Origin: a virus
DNA length: 64,000 nucleotides
Reading direction: 5' to 3' (one strand)
Virus record (IMG/VR): IMGVR_UViG_3300046453_000081
Location: 45,236 to 109,235 of that record
A model generated the notes under the pieces. That model did not search any database. It was not told the DNA's origin and was given only the letters and a program-made list of their open reading frames with translations. The position numbers were made by a program, and so were the translations under genes. Positions 1-7,533 of this stretch are shown here, piece after piece; within the stretch, counting starts at the first letter, position 1, and each line of letters opens with the position of its first letter.

Positions 1-79
1 CACAGGTTGAGCAACCGCCATATGAATGTGTATCAGTGTATATTTCGTTGATTCCACCATTTTTCATTTCTAATATCAT
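1..79 (-). CDS. Partial hypothetical protein cut by the window edge
   Basis: The reading frame opens with ATG at 79-77 after a good ribosome site (GGAGTGAT) and runs off the left edge without a stop. The visible start is MILEMKNGGINEIY followed by THSYGGCSTC, with two cysteines that could be half of a metal site. Only about 26 residues are visible, so no function is proposed. It lies downstream of the 102-431 gene in the same operon. Confidence 0.6.
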   Translation of the reverse strand, partial: MILEMKNGGINEIYTDTHSYGGCSTC

Positions 80-101
80 TAATATCACTCCTAATAGTTT
101 T

Positions 102-431
102 TTATTCTCCTACTTCACCATAATAAAGTTTAACTAAATAAGTAGGTATATCTACATTGAGTTTTTCTTTTACTTGATTGACAAATTGTTCTTTCATCTG
201 TGGGAGTGTCATAGTTTCCATTAATTCCTCAATATCAATGCCCGCATAACTTACATAATCGTAATCGCCATAGAAGTTTACTACTTTGCCATCACTAATA
301 CCATAACTACATCTAGGTTTGTCAATTTTTTCTGCTTTCAATAATTCCTCAATAGTATTGTCATTACTTACCCCAACAATTACAAAACTACTAGAACTTG
401 AGTTCGTCACAAAACTTTTACGTATTTTCAA
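102..431 (-). CDS. Small protein with N-terminal RKSFVTNSSSSSF motif
   Basis: 109 aa. It begins MKIRKSFVTNSSSSSFVI, a recurrent N-terminal signature of many uncharacterised phage and bacterial proteins, followed by an acidic mixed body and no membrane segment. Ribosome site GGGAGGTATATGC precedes ATG. It lies 16 nt downstream of the YqeY-like gene and about 1.1 kb downstream of a radical SAM/SPASM gene in the same direction. The serine run could be a modification or recognition tag, which is inference. The enzymatic role is unknown. Confidence 0.75.
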   Translation of the reverse strand: MKIRKSFVTNSSSSSFVIVGVSNDNTIEELLKAEKIDKPRCSYGISDGKVVNFYGDYDYVSYAGIDIEELMETMTLPQMKEQFVNQVKEKLNVDIPTYLVKLYYGEVGE

Positions 432-447
432 AATGCATATACCTCCC

Positions 448-891
448 TTATTTTGTCATTGCATCTTTTACTAGCTGTGAAACTTGCTTCATATCTACCT
501 TACCTTTTAATCTCTGAGACAGGTACTTCATGATATTATCAATTTCACCATTTTCGGCTAAACTGATTACATGTGCAATTACTTCTAACACTTCTGTTGC
601 AGACATTTGTTTTGGCAAATATGTTAATAATAACTCTTTTTCTGCAACTTGTTTTGAAGTATCACGCCCCGCATTGACCAATGACTCTACTTCTTGATTA
701 ATTGTTTTAAGGTTTTTGCTAATTGCATCAATAATGTCTGATTCAGTCAACTCAGTCATTAATGTTAACTTTTTTTCAACTTTCTTTTTTTCGATAGTCG
801 CAATTAGCATTCTAAGAGTGGACAACTTATCTTTTTCTTTATTACGCATGGCTTGTTTCATATCATTCTGAATCGTTTCAATTAGTTTCAT
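448..891 (-). CDS. yqeY: YqeY-like protein (GatB/YqeY domain)
   Basis: 147 aa, the usual length for the YqeY family, which resembles the C-terminal tRNA-interacting tail of GatB amidotransferase subunits. Visible family features are the N-terminal helix MKLIETIQNDMKQAMRNKEK, an STLRML segment, LLTYLPKQMS in the middle, and a C-terminal helical part with LKGKVDMKQVSQLVKDAM. YqeY is thought to act near tRNA amidation or tRNA recognition, but its precise role is unsettled. The start ATG overlaps the stop of the upstream membrane protein gene by 4 nt, so the two are translationally coupled. Confidence 0.85.
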   Translation of the reverse strand: MKLIETIQNDMKQAMRNKEKDKLSTLRMLIATIEKKKVEKKLTLMTELTESDIIDAISKNLKTINQEVESLVNAGRDTSKQVAEKELLLTYLPKQMSATEVLEVIAHVISLAENGEIDNIMKYLSQRLKGKVDMKQVSQLVKDAMTK

Positions 892-1214
892 TTTGTTGGC
901 TCTCCTGTCTTTTTCTTTTCATCTTTAAAAGTGTATAATTTTAATGAAAATAATTTTTTAAATGTTGGAAATGTAATACCAATAATCATTGGTGGAATAT
1001 CGAATATCATTCTAATAACATGATATAGTCTTAAATCCTTTTTATACTGTCCAATTAAAATATGTTTATATCCTTTTTTAAAGCCATATTCTGTTACTTC
1101 ATCCCAAACATCATAAGCACGTAATAGGAAATATATTGCGTAAACAATCCATAGAATCATTTGCCACCAAGTTAAAGACACAAGTCGTGTCAACCAAAAA
1201 TCAATATCAAACAT
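888..1214 (-). CDS. Small membrane protein
   Basis: 108 aa from ATG at 1214, chosen because AAAGGAGAAGTGAT lies just upstream; a longer frame exists to 1271 but lacks such a site. A hydrophobic stretch around residues 10-35 (LVSLTWWQMILWIVYAIYFL) and a weaker one around residues 65-80 suggest one or two membrane passes with a lysine-rich C-terminal tail. The end overlaps the yqeY-like gene by 4 nt. Function unknown. Confidence 0.65.
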   Translation of the reverse strand: MFDIDFWLTRLVSLTWWQMILWIVYAIYFLLRAYDVWDEVTEYGFKKGYKHILIGQYKKDLRLYHVIRMIFDIPPMIIGITFPTFKKLFSLKLYTFKDEKKKTGEPTK

Positions 1215-1230
1215 TTTATCACTTCTCCTT

Positions 1231-1338
1231 TTATAAAAATAACTTACAGATGCTCTCCATAATACTGTCAAGAGCAGATAAGAAAACTATCAATATGAGA
1301 GTGAATGCAAAGGGGTGTTTGTCTGCAAACTTCCACAT
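1231..1338 (-). CDS. 35-aa membrane microprotein
   Basis: Starts ATG immediately after the stop of the upstream gene (TAATATG), consistent with coupled translation, and ends inside the ribosome site of the next gene. The sequence starts MWKFADKHPF and has one hydrophobic segment (FTLILIVFLSAL). It resembles the short single-pass proteins found between phage operon genes. Function unknown. Confidence 0.5.
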   Translation of the reverse strand: MWKFADKHPFAFTLILIVFLSALDSIMESICKLFL

Positions 1339-1339
1339 A

Positions 1340-1528
1340 TTATTCAGATTCAATCCATTCAAATTCTAATTCAACTAGGTCTTGAATATGGTCATTCTTG
1401 TCTATGAATCTGTACCAAGTATCATTCCATTCTGAAAGACCTACACATGTCACAATCTCACCTATTACAAAATCATGCGCCCCTGCTTCTTCGTAATCAA
1501 TTACTTTTGCTTGTTTTCCTATTTTCAT
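1340..1528 (-). CDS. Hypothetical acidic 62-aa protein
   Basis: Starts ATG (MKIGKQAKVIDYEE) after CTAAGGAGTGCTAAATATA; a GTG inside the ribosome site is a less likely start. The protein resembles small SH3-like or KOW-like folds in its beta-rich pattern (V..IDYEEAGAHDFVIGEIVTCVG), but no family is recognised. Cotranscribed with the radical SAM gene 15 nt upstream. Confidence 0.65.
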   Translation of the reverse strand: MKIGKQAKVIDYEEAGAHDFVIGEIVTCVGLSEWNDTWYRFIDKNDHIQDLVELEFEWIESE

Positions 1529-1543
1529 TATATTTAGCACTCC

Positions 1544-2632
1544 TTAGACATTAAAAATATTTTTCTCTTCTCTATTGCACAATGTTATTTGGTTCACTAC
1601 AGGACATCCACCCATGCATAATTCCCTTTGTTTGCAACCTCCACAGCTATATCTTAAATGATTGCGGAATTGATTAAATAAATCACTATTCCAACCTTCC
1701 TCAATAGAATGAGTATTTAAATCTATTGCCCATCTTTCTTTTTGGTTGTCAAATGAACATGGTAGCAATTTATTGTCAGGTGTAATATAACAACTGTACC
1801 TACTTGCTTCGCAAGCATCTGTACTATCCATATTGATATTCTTATTAAAATTGACTAATCCTGCCATATTGCAACTATCAAACCCAATTTGAAAGTCAAA
1901 ATTCATTTGGTCAATGATGCTATAAAATTCTGCAACCTTTGGGTCATCAACTTTTAATACATTTGCTTCACTACCTAATCCAACAGGTTTATGCAATAAG
2001 AAAACAACCGCATTAATTCCTTTAGGGAAATCATTGTTTTTTAATCTCTCGATAGCTTCATCAATACTATTGTTGCCAAGAACATAATGAATATTGGTTG
2101 AGATTCCTGCATCAATAAACATTTGTAATGCTCTATAAGTGTGAGATTGACGATAGAAGCTGACTGCCACAGAACCCGCAAATTCTTTTGTAATCTCTAC
2201 TTCCTTCTTAGTTAGTCCAAGCCCACTAGTCGTGTAGTTGGGTGCAATCCCATTTTCTCTACAATAACTCATAATTTCAGCAAACGACTCATGCTTGTTG
2301 ACATCTCCTCTGCCCCCTAAAGCAAACTGAAATGAATTACCTTTTGATTGGTCAACAATTTTTTTGAAAGTTTCTAAGGACATATTTGGTTCTGTTTTTC
2401 CTAATCCGTTTTGATAGCATTCTACTCCTGCTTTAACACATAGACCTGATTTACCATGTATACAGCTTCCCATAATGCCAACGTCAATTAATTCAGGGTA
2501 CGATGCCATAAATGGGTCAATCCCTGTATCCTTACCGTTGTCAATGATTCCTGTTCTTACATAGAATCCTGTCTCAGTATTAAACATAGATACAAATTTA
2601 TTTTCCTTATCTACTCTAGTAATCATGCTCAT
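1544..2632 (-). CDS. Radical SAM / SPASM-type protein with atypical cluster motif
   Basis: 362 aa. The N-terminal half has the TIM-barrel pattern of radical SAM enzymes, but the expected CX3CX2C is absent. Instead there is C57-X7-C65-X6-C72 (SCIHGKSGLC, then KAGVEC). The C-terminal third has a SPASM-like cysteine set (DACEASRYSC, LLPCSF, CGGCKQRELCMGGC), which in other families binds auxiliary Fe-S clusters and occurs in peptide-modifying enzymes and relatives. The substrate is unknown. The NSSSSS-motif protein encoded 1.1 kb downstream is a speculative partner. Expressed from its own upstream element at 2662-2677. Confidence 0.75.
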   Translation of the reverse strand: MSMITRVDKENKFVSMFNTETGFYVRTGIIDNGKDTGIDPFMASYPELIDVGIMGSCIHGKSGLCVKAGVECYQNGLGKTEPNMSLETFKKIVDQSKGNSFQFALGGRGDVNKHESFAEIMSYCRENGIAPNYTTSGLGLTKKEVEITKEFAGSVAVSFYRQSHTYRALQMFIDAGISTNIHYVLGNNSIDEAIERLKNNDFPKGINAVVFLLHKPVGLGSEANVLKVDDPKVAEFYSIIDQMNFDFQIGFDSCNMAGLVNFNKNINMDSTDACEASRYSCYITPDNKLLPCSFDNQKERWAIDLNTHSIEEGWNSDLFNQFRNHLRYSCGGCKQRELCMGGCPVVNQITLCNREEKNIFNV

Positions 2633-2661
2633 TTTAATGTTCCCCTTTTACTGTTTAGTTT

Positions 2662-2677
2662 ATTATATTTATCACTT
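2662..2677 (-). promoter_or_regulatory. Recurrent element AAGTGATAAATATAAT
   Basis: Minus-strand AAGTGATAAATATAAT, 30 nt upstream of the radical SAM start. It is one of 13 copies in this window (see finding). A TATAAT also directly precedes it on the minus strand. Promoter versus operator is not decided. Confidence 0.6.
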
Positions 2678-2678
2678 A

Positions 2679-2999
2679 TTATACACTATAATTATTTGGA
2701 TGATATTGTAATGATTGTTCAAATCTAATTTCTTCACCATCTTCATTCTTAACAAAATGGTATACTCTAACATCTATGCCACACTCAACACAATTCGCTA
2801 CACCATGTGCTATTCCCCATTGAATATATAGAGATTCATCACACAACCAACATGTTTTAGATGGTTTTACAAAAGCTTTTAGATATTCATTTAACAAATC
2901 TTCTGATATTCCTTTTGGAATTCTTATTAAGTCCTCGACTGTTGCAACAGGAAGCTTTTTTGCTTCTTCAAGTTTCTTTGCAGTTTCTTCTTTATTCAT
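2679..2999 (-). CDS. Hypothetical protein with CxxC pair
   Basis: 106 aa from ATG at 2999 (MNKEETAKKLEEAKK), about 11 nt after GGAGGT; the upstream TTG lies in the ribosome site itself. A helical N-terminus is followed by CWLCDES and CVECGID, a four-cysteine zinc-ribbon-like arrangement. It directly follows the nadR-like gene, whose stop is only a few nt upstream, so it belongs to the NAD-salvage transcript. Function unknown. Confidence 0.75.
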   Translation of the reverse strand: MNKEETAKKLEEAKKLPVATVEDLIRIPKGISEDLLNEYLKAFVKPSKTCWLCDESLYIQWGIAHGVANCVECGIDVRVYHFVKNEDGEEIRFEQSLQYHPNNYSV

Positions 3000-3003
3000 T
3001 GTA

Positions 3004-4041
3004 TTAGTTACCTCCAATCAGATTATTCACATGCTCAACTGCTGTTTCAAGTCTTTCTTGATAATTGCCTGAAATACTGACATAATTAACATAAAATTCT
3101 TTTAACAATCCTTTTAGATATTCATTGTTAGATTCACGTATACCTTGTTCCCCATGAACTCTAGTTCCATCATCCACCCACTTTACATCAGGTTCTAGGA
3201 ACAACCATAAATCATATTCTTGCATATGAGCGATTGCTTCTAAAATAGGATTCCACTTCTTCAAGTATAGCAAAGAATAGTATTGAGTGACTATTGCTTC
3301 TGTGTCAATAAAAAGAACTTTATTCGCCTTTTGTAATTGCACTTTTTCATGGTATTTATGTTCGAAAGCTATTTCAGGATAATCAGATGGCAATGTTATA
3401 TCGTCACATCCACCAAGTCGTTCATAGAAGGTTCTGCCAAATTCTTCTACAAAAGTTGTGTTATATAGACTTGCTAAATTTTTAACTAGAGTTGACTTTC
3501 CGCAACTTTCCGTCCCTACAATTACTACCTTCTTAGCAAAGTATGGTCTAACAATTTCAGGTAGCATGTCCCAATGTTTCATCGCTCCCTCAGTTCTTAG
3601 TTCAGTGGCTGATATATTATAATTTTCTCGTTTAGCATCAACAACAACATGTTGTGCTGTCGGATACAGTTTACTAAAGAACTCACCATATTCATGTTCT
3701 GAACTGAATACTACATCAATATGTTTGCCAATAGCTTTTTTAATACCATCTGCCCCTTTTTCCCAATCCGAGAACTGTCCTGTTTGTTTCTCCTCTATTG
3801 CATGAACGTGGACATGGGACATATCCTTTGTTATCTGTTTCCACCATCGTAGTCGAATATTGAAAGGCACATGCTCCATTTTTGTATTTTTAAATAATAC
3901 ATTTTTCTCAAATTCATCATCATATGAAACTATAATGTGTAATTCGTCCACCATTGTACTTGCCTTAATCATTGCGTAAACATGTCCATTGTGGATAGGG
4001 CTGAATTTACCTCCATAAAAACCAACTTTACCAACTGTCAT
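3004..4041 (-). CDS. nadR: NadR-like NMN adenylyltransferase / ribosylnicotinamide kinase
   Basis: 345 aa. The N-terminal nucleotidyltransferase domain carries GGKFSPIHNGH (residues 10-20, the family GxFxPxHxGH) and ISATELR (ISxTxxR). The C-terminal kinase domain starts near residue 170 with a P-loop (GTESCGKST). This is the NadR architecture, which phosphorylates nicotinamide riboside to NMN and adenylates NMN to NAD. There is no helix-turn-helix repressor domain at the N-terminus, so the protein is expected to be enzymatic only. Its start overlaps the stop of pnuC by 1 nt, matching the pathway of uptake followed by phosphorylation. Confidence 0.9.
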   Translation of the reverse strand: MTVGKVGFYGGKFSPIHNGHVYAMIKASTMVDELHIIVSYDDEFEKNVLFKNTKMEHVPFNIRLRWWKQITKDMSHVHVHAIEEKQTGQFSDWEKGADGIKKAIGKHIDVVFSSEHEYGEFFSKLYPTAQHVVVDAKRENYNISATELRTEGAMKHWDMLPEIVRPYFAKKVVIVGTESCGKSTLVKNLASLYNTTFVEEFGRTFYERLGGCDDITLPSDYPEIAFEHKYHEKVQLQKANKVLFIDTEAIVTQYYSLLYLKKWNPILEAIAHMQEYDLWLFLEPDVKWVDDGTRVHGEQGIRESNNEYLKGLLKEFYVNYVSISGNYQERLETAVEHVNNLIGGN

Positions 4042-4733
4042 TATCTCTCACCTTGTTCCTTTGATAGTTTCAGCCAATTGATGAACCCAAATACCGAGTT
4101 GACCAAAAATGCTGACCACATCACTAACATTGCGTAATCGTTCCCGCCTTTTGAAGCCAATACAATGAACCACATTGTAACCGATAATACATTTACTACA
4201 ATCCACAAAACCCACTGTTCTGCAAATCGTTTTAACATTAAAAATTGTGCAATGATAGATAACACTACCGCTATTGAATCCAATCTAACCTGTTGCCCAC
4301 CAATTGCATTTAGAATATAAGCATAAATACTGGAAGTGACCACCATTATTGTAATTAAGTACACCCAACCTTTATTTGTTAAACGATTAACTATAACATC
4401 TTCACCTTTAACACTGTTATCTGTCTTATGCTTGCTCCACATATAGATACCAATAAATTGAATTGGAAGATAGAATAAGCCATTTAGCATTGACTCTCCG
4501 TATAATCCATATGTGTAGGAGATATACGTGTAGGTGACTGTTTGAACAATACCAAAGTAGTAGTTTGATATTTTGCCTTTTGCAACAAGCAGAACGCAAA
4601 GCATACCTGTTATTGAACTTACAAGTCCAATTAATGAATCATGGAGTGCAATAAAGAGATATATGTTTACTCCTGTGAATGTTAATAGCCACATCTTTTC
4701 GAATAGTGTCCAATCCTTTAGTAATTTGTTCAT
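4041..4733 (-). CDS. pnuC: PnuC-type nicotinamide riboside transporter
   Basis: 230 aa from ATG at 4733 (MNKLLKDWTLFEKMWLL) after GAAGGGTGAT. It is strongly hydrophobic with about seven predicted membrane segments, and carries NYYFGIVQTVTYTYISYTYG and FYLPIQFIGIYMWSKHK, typical of PnuC carriers. PnuC proteins mediate facilitated diffusion of nicotinamide riboside, trapped by phosphorylation; the NadR-like kinase is the next gene. Cytoplasmic membrane. Confidence 0.88.
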   Translation of the reverse strand: MNKLLKDWTLFEKMWLLTFTGVNIYLFIALHDSLIGLVSSITGMLCVLLVAKGKISNYYFGIVQTVTYTYISYTYGLYGESMLNGLFYLPIQFIGIYMWSKHKTDNSVKGEDVIVNRLTNKGWVYLITIMVVTSSIYAYILNAIGGQQVRLDSIAVVLSIIAQFLMLKRFAEQWVLWIVVNVLSVTMWFIVLASKGGNDYAMLVMWSAFLVNSVFGFINWLKLSKEQGER

Positions 4734-4763
4734 TATAATTATCACCCTTCATGTTTAAGTTTT

Positions 4764-5231
4764 TTAATAAAAACAACCATATCCAATCTGTACGTTTAGG
4801 TTTCCCCAATATCCATTTATAGCCTGTGCTTCCAACACTCTATATTCAAAGTTTTTGGGCATACTGTAGGAGATAAACCACATAAATAATTCAAACATAT
4901 CTCCTCCGCTTAGATAATCATTACCTTTAGTTAGCTTTTTACCATACATTGTACAACCATGTTCAATAAGTATTTCTAATGCTTCCTCTTCAATTTCTGA
5001 ATCTTGATATTCTGTTGCTATTTGTCGCCAACTACCATATCCGTTGCATTCAGGTAATCCAGTATAGTTTTCATTATGATTTAATTGCAATCCAATCTTT
5101 TTACATGTGTCCTTGTATGCTTGCTGTAAATCTTCAACTGGATAGTTTGAAATAATATAGTAGTCACTGCTTTGATTGTGACCATCACATGACCAATCAC
5201 CAATAGGCACTTTCAATATATGTTCTGTCAT
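4764..5231 (-). CDS. Hypothetical protein, 155 aa
   Basis: Starts MTEHILKVPIGDWSCDGHNQ after AGGGAGAGAAAAATAACG. Soluble, with conserved-looking aromatic and cysteine residues (GDWSCDGH, GYGCFY at the end). The pattern IGDWSCDGHN..SDYY is reminiscent of small uncharacterised phage proteins, but no family is assigned. Between the NAD genes and the 101-aa gene in one transcript. Confidence 0.75.
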   Translation of the reverse strand: MTEHILKVPIGDWSCDGHNQSSDYYIISNYPVEDLQQAYKDTCKKIGLQLNHNENYTGLPECNGYGSWRQIATEYQDSEIEEEALEILIEHGCTMYGKKLTKGNDYLSGGDMFELFMWFISYSMPKNFEYRVLEAQAINGYWGNLNVQIGYGCFY

Positions 5232-5255
5232 CGTTATTTTTCTCTCCCTGTTAGG

Positions 5256-5561
5256 TTATTTTTCAGTAGAACTCCTCAACCCTAAAGCTAATTCGATTAC
5301 TTGAATATAGTAATCATCCCAATTTTTATCAGGCAACTTGTAATCTAGACACCCTTCTTGTCTAAGTAGGTTTCTAACGTTTGTTCCCCAACCATGATGA
5401 TATGGGATTGCCCATTCTATCTCTCCATCTTGCTCATACGCATTTTTGATTTCATCTATTTCTTCTTGTTCAAATTCCTTTTGAATTAATTTAACACATT
5501 CTTCTAAGAAATCTTTTGGTATTTCTGACAACTTTTCGTCATAATATGCTTTATTCGACAT
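5256..5561 (-). CDS. Hypothetical protein with HHGWGTNVRN motif
   Basis: 101 aa starting MSNKAYYDEKLSEIPK after ATAGGAGGAAAAC. The centre has WAIPYHHGWGTNVRNLLR, a signature of a widespread uncharacterised family found in phages and bacteria. First gene of the leftward operon that includes pnuC and nadR; a leftward promoter probably lies in the 120 bp upstream. Confidence 0.75.
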   Translation of the reverse strand: MSNKAYYDEKLSEIPKDFLEECVKLIQKEFEQEEIDEIKNAYEQDGEIEWAIPYHHGWGTNVRNLLRQEGCLDYKLPDKNWDDYYIQVIELALGLRSSTEK

Positions 5562-5639
5562 GGTTTTCCTCCTATGTTCGTTATATAATACAATACGTGG
5601 ATATGAGTCTAGTAAAGGATTCAGAATATTCCAAATATG

Positions 5640-5667
5640 TTTACTAATTGTAAAAATCTGTTATAAT
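5640..5667 (+). promoter_or_regulatory. Rightward promoter in a divergent spacer
   Basis: TTTACT, 16 bp, TATAAT on the plus strand, ending 23 nt before the start of the only plus-strand gene. The spacer 5562-5689 also holds TATTAT and TATATAAC on the minus strand, a possible leftward promoter for the 5256-5561 operon. Confidence 0.6.
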
Positions 5668-5689
5668 AATATTATGGGGAGTGAATTAT

Positions 5690-6052
5690 ATGATTTCAAA
5701 TAATAATAAGTTATTACAAGGCAATATCGGTTTAGGTATCGCTATATCATACTTCACTTTAAATGGCTGTATAGTTAGCATACCTTTAAACGATATTCAG
5801 GATTATGATTTAATCGTAGACTTTGGAGATAGCAAACCAACTAAAATTCAAGTTAAGACTACAACTTGTATAGAAAGAGGTAAATACAAGGTTGCCTTAA
5901 AAACAACTGCTAAACTTTTTACAAACAATCAATCAGACTATTTATTCGTTGTTGATGGTGATGGCAATAAATATTTAATACCAAGAAGTAAGGTGAAGGC
6001 TAGTAGTGCAATTGTTTTAGGGAACAATTATTCTAAATATGTGGTTTGTTAA
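5690..6052 (+). CDS. PD-(D/E)XK nuclease-like protein, possibly a free-standing homing endonuclease
   Basis: 120 aa from ATG at 5690, preceded by GGGGAGTGA; GTG at 5681 lies in the ribosome site. The order GNIGLGIAISYFTLNG, then YDLIVDF, then KIQVKTTT fits the alpha, D, (E/Q)xK core of small PD-(D/E)XK nucleases, with D of YDLIVDF and QVK as candidate active-site residues. It resembles the group of small PD-(D/E)XK proteins associated with group I introns. It is the only gene on the plus strand and has its own promoter, as expected for an inserted selfish endonuclease. No intron is seen adjacent. Its 3' end overlaps the opposite gene by 4 nt. Confidence 0.65.
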   Translation: MISNNNKLLQGNIGLGIAISYFTLNGCIVSIPLNDIQDYDLIVDFGDSKPTKIQVKTTTCIERGKYKVALKTTAKLFTNNQSDYLFVVDGDGNKYLIPRSKVKASSAIVLGNNYSKYVVC

Positions 6053-6237
6053 AAGTTTTTAATAAACTTTCCATACCAGTAATATACACGATTTCCAACA
6101 AAAAGAGAGTCATCTGATTTTTTAACTTGACCTGTACATTCAAATCCGTATGATTCCATCAATTTAATGTGGTCTTCTCTTTCTTCTTTAGAATCATATT
6201 TAAATTCAAGAACCTTAAATTCAGATATTTTTTCCAC
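6049..6237 (-). CDS. Hypothetical 62-aa protein
   Basis: GTG start (VEKISEFKVLEF) placed 8 nt after AAAAGGAGTGATAATT; an upstream in-frame start without a ribosome site is less likely. Contains KYDSKEEREDHIKLMESYGFECTGQVK, a pattern seen in short phage proteins that read 'S-KEEREkH...M...Gw'. Convergent with the plus-strand nuclease gene. Function unknown. Confidence 0.6.
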   Translation of the reverse strand: MEKISEFKVLEFKYDSKEEREDHIKLMESYGFECTGQVKKSDDSLFVGNRVYYWYGKFIKNF

Positions 6238-6266
6238 AATTATCACTCCTTTTATTGACCTTATAG

Positions 6267-6455
6267 TCAAATGTACATTTTCTTACGTTTGAATTCTTCT
6301 CGACTAAATACTCTGCCAATCCTTTTAAACTTCCTTTTAGTTGAATTGTATTTAATCACGCAGGGCTTACACATGCTTGTTAACCTGTCTGTAGCTGAAT
6401 CATAGTAAAAATTATCTTCATCTTTTTCACATTCGCACATTGTACATCTTTTCAT
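6267..6455 (-). CDS. Small zinc-finger-like protein
   Basis: 62 aa starting MKRCTMCECEKDEDNFYYD. Two CxxC pairs (CTMC, CKPC) around a short spacer match the 'CxxC..K....F..........C..C' ribbon often seen in HNH-associated and phage DNA-binding proteins, here without an HNH domain. Basic C-terminus (KRKFKRIGRVFSREEFKRKK). Possible nucleic-acid binding, inferred. Confidence 0.7.
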   Translation of the reverse strand: MKRCTMCECEKDEDNFYYDSATDRLTSMCKPCVIKYNSTKRKFKRIGRVFSREEFKRKKMYI

Positions 6456-6489
6456 GCAAATACCTCTAATTTTTTATTGTTTTATTAAA

Positions 6490-6588
6490 TTATTTTTCGG
6501 TTAAAGATTCTTCTTCTTCTGTATGCATAGCATAATAAAGCATTTCTGTAATTTCTCCAACTGCATTTAAATGAGTTTGATTTTCCAT
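6490..6588 (-). CDS. 32-aa acidic microprotein
   Basis: ATG after AGGGAGGTAAAATATA, an excellent ribosome site. Sequence begins MENQTHLNAVGEITEM and ends in an acidic tail (EEEESLTEK). No similarity recognised. Confidence 0.5.
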   Translation of the reverse strand: MENQTHLNAVGEITEMLYYAMHTEEEESLTEK

Positions 6589-6648
6589 TATATTTTACCT
6601 CCCTACAGATACTTATTAGGTAGAAACTTTATTCATTCGTATGGTGTT

Positions 6649-6741
6649 TTACTTCTTAAGGCTTTTTCTCATTTCAAGTTGTTCTGATAATTCCGAAGTG
6701 GTAAAGAATGAAAGGATTGAATGAATTAATCTTCTTTTCAC
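6649..6741 (-). CDS. 30-aa basic microprotein, GTG start
   Basis: GTG start 6 nt after AGGGAGGTG. Encodes MKRRLIHSILSFFTTSE and a basic end. Supported only by the ribosome site, its position in the operon and the absence of another frame. Confidence 0.4.
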   Translation of the reverse strand: MKRRLIHSILSFFTTSELSEQLEMRKSLKK

Positions 6742-6825
6742 GAATAGCACCTCCCTGTATGGTCATGATATTTGAGACACAATTGTTGTCGTTAATGGCT
6801 CATAGGTTCGTATTGTGTCGTTTGG

Positions 6826-7011
6826 CTACTCAATTTCATCAACATCTAAATCAACAACGTCTGAATTGTCTAACCAGTTTCTCCAATCAATTTCACCGCT
6901 GATTACGTCCTCTTGTTTCCATCTTGATAAAGCATCAAACTCTTCTTCTGTCATGTCTAAATCAACTTCAAAGTTGGCTCGTAATCTGAGTTCACCTTTA
7001 ACTTTTATCAT
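6826..7011 (-). CDS. Hypothetical acidic 61-62-aa protein
   Basis: ATG at 7011 (MIKVKGELRLRANFEVDLDM) after AAAAAAGGGTGTG. Contains ANFEVDLDMTEEEFDALS, a strand followed by a short helix seen in many small phage proteins. Acidic tail DVVDLDVDEIE. Function unknown. Confidence 0.65.
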   Translation of the reverse strand: MIKVKGELRLRANFEVDLDMTEEEFDALSRWKQEDVISGEIDWRNWLDNSDVVDLDVDEIE

Positions 7012-7052
7012 TTTTACACACCCTTTTTTCAACGTGATATTTACAGTGTTTT

Positions 7053-7220
7053 TTACTTAATCTTGATAAAACGACCATACCTTCTAAGAAAAATCATAAC
7101 TGTTTCAATTTCTTGTGCGTTCCTGCTCGCTAATAAATCCTCAGCCAATGTTTCATGTAACCCAAATTTTTCTACTAATTCCTGATATTCTTTTTCATAC
7201 ATATTATCAATTACACCCAC
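7053..7220 (-). CDS. Hypothetical 55-aa protein
   Basis: GTG at 7220 follows GGAGGGAGGGGTCTAA. The protein (start MGVIDNMYEKEYQELV) is helical, ending IETVMIFLRRYGRFIKIK. An internal ATG seven codons in is an alternative start. Function unknown. Confidence 0.6.
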   Translation of the reverse strand: MGVIDNMYEKEYQELVEKFGLHETLAEDLLASRNAQEIETVMIFLRRYGRFIKIK

Positions 7221-7265
7221 TTAGACCCCTCCCTCCTTTGTTTAATCATAATTTAACCATTGTAA

Positions 7266-7523
7266 TCAAAAGACTTTTACGCACAATCCTTTAGAGATAA
7301 AATATTGATTATAATCTTTATCTTCAATATATGTTTTCTCTAAATAATTTTCATCCAAGTCTTCAGTATGTCTACTAATAATGTCATTATAATCACTGCA
7401 TGTTTTAATAAATTTCTTAACTTCTACAAAACCAATATCGTATTCATCTGAACCAACTACATCTAAATTTCCATAACGCTTTCTTATTTCTTGCAAATCA
7501 TTTATTACATCGTCTATACTCAT
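7266..7523 (-). CDS. Hypothetical 85-aa protein
   Basis: Starts MSIDDVINDLQEIRKRYGN, a helical opening typical of short phage proteins with 'I..L..IR..YGdl.V'. Acidic overall, no motif. Follows the 67-aa coiled-coil gene with a 10-nt gap. Confidence 0.7.
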   Translation of the reverse strand: MSIDDVINDLQEIRKRYGNLDVVGSDEYDIGFVEVKKFIKTCSDYNDIISRHTEDLDENYLEKTYIEDKDYNQYFISKGLCVKVF

Positions 7524-7533
7524 TTTGTTATGC

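Noticed and set aside
888-1271. Longer start for the 888-1214 membrane gene
   Set aside because: The extended N-terminus has no ribosome site and overlaps the 35-aa membrane gene.
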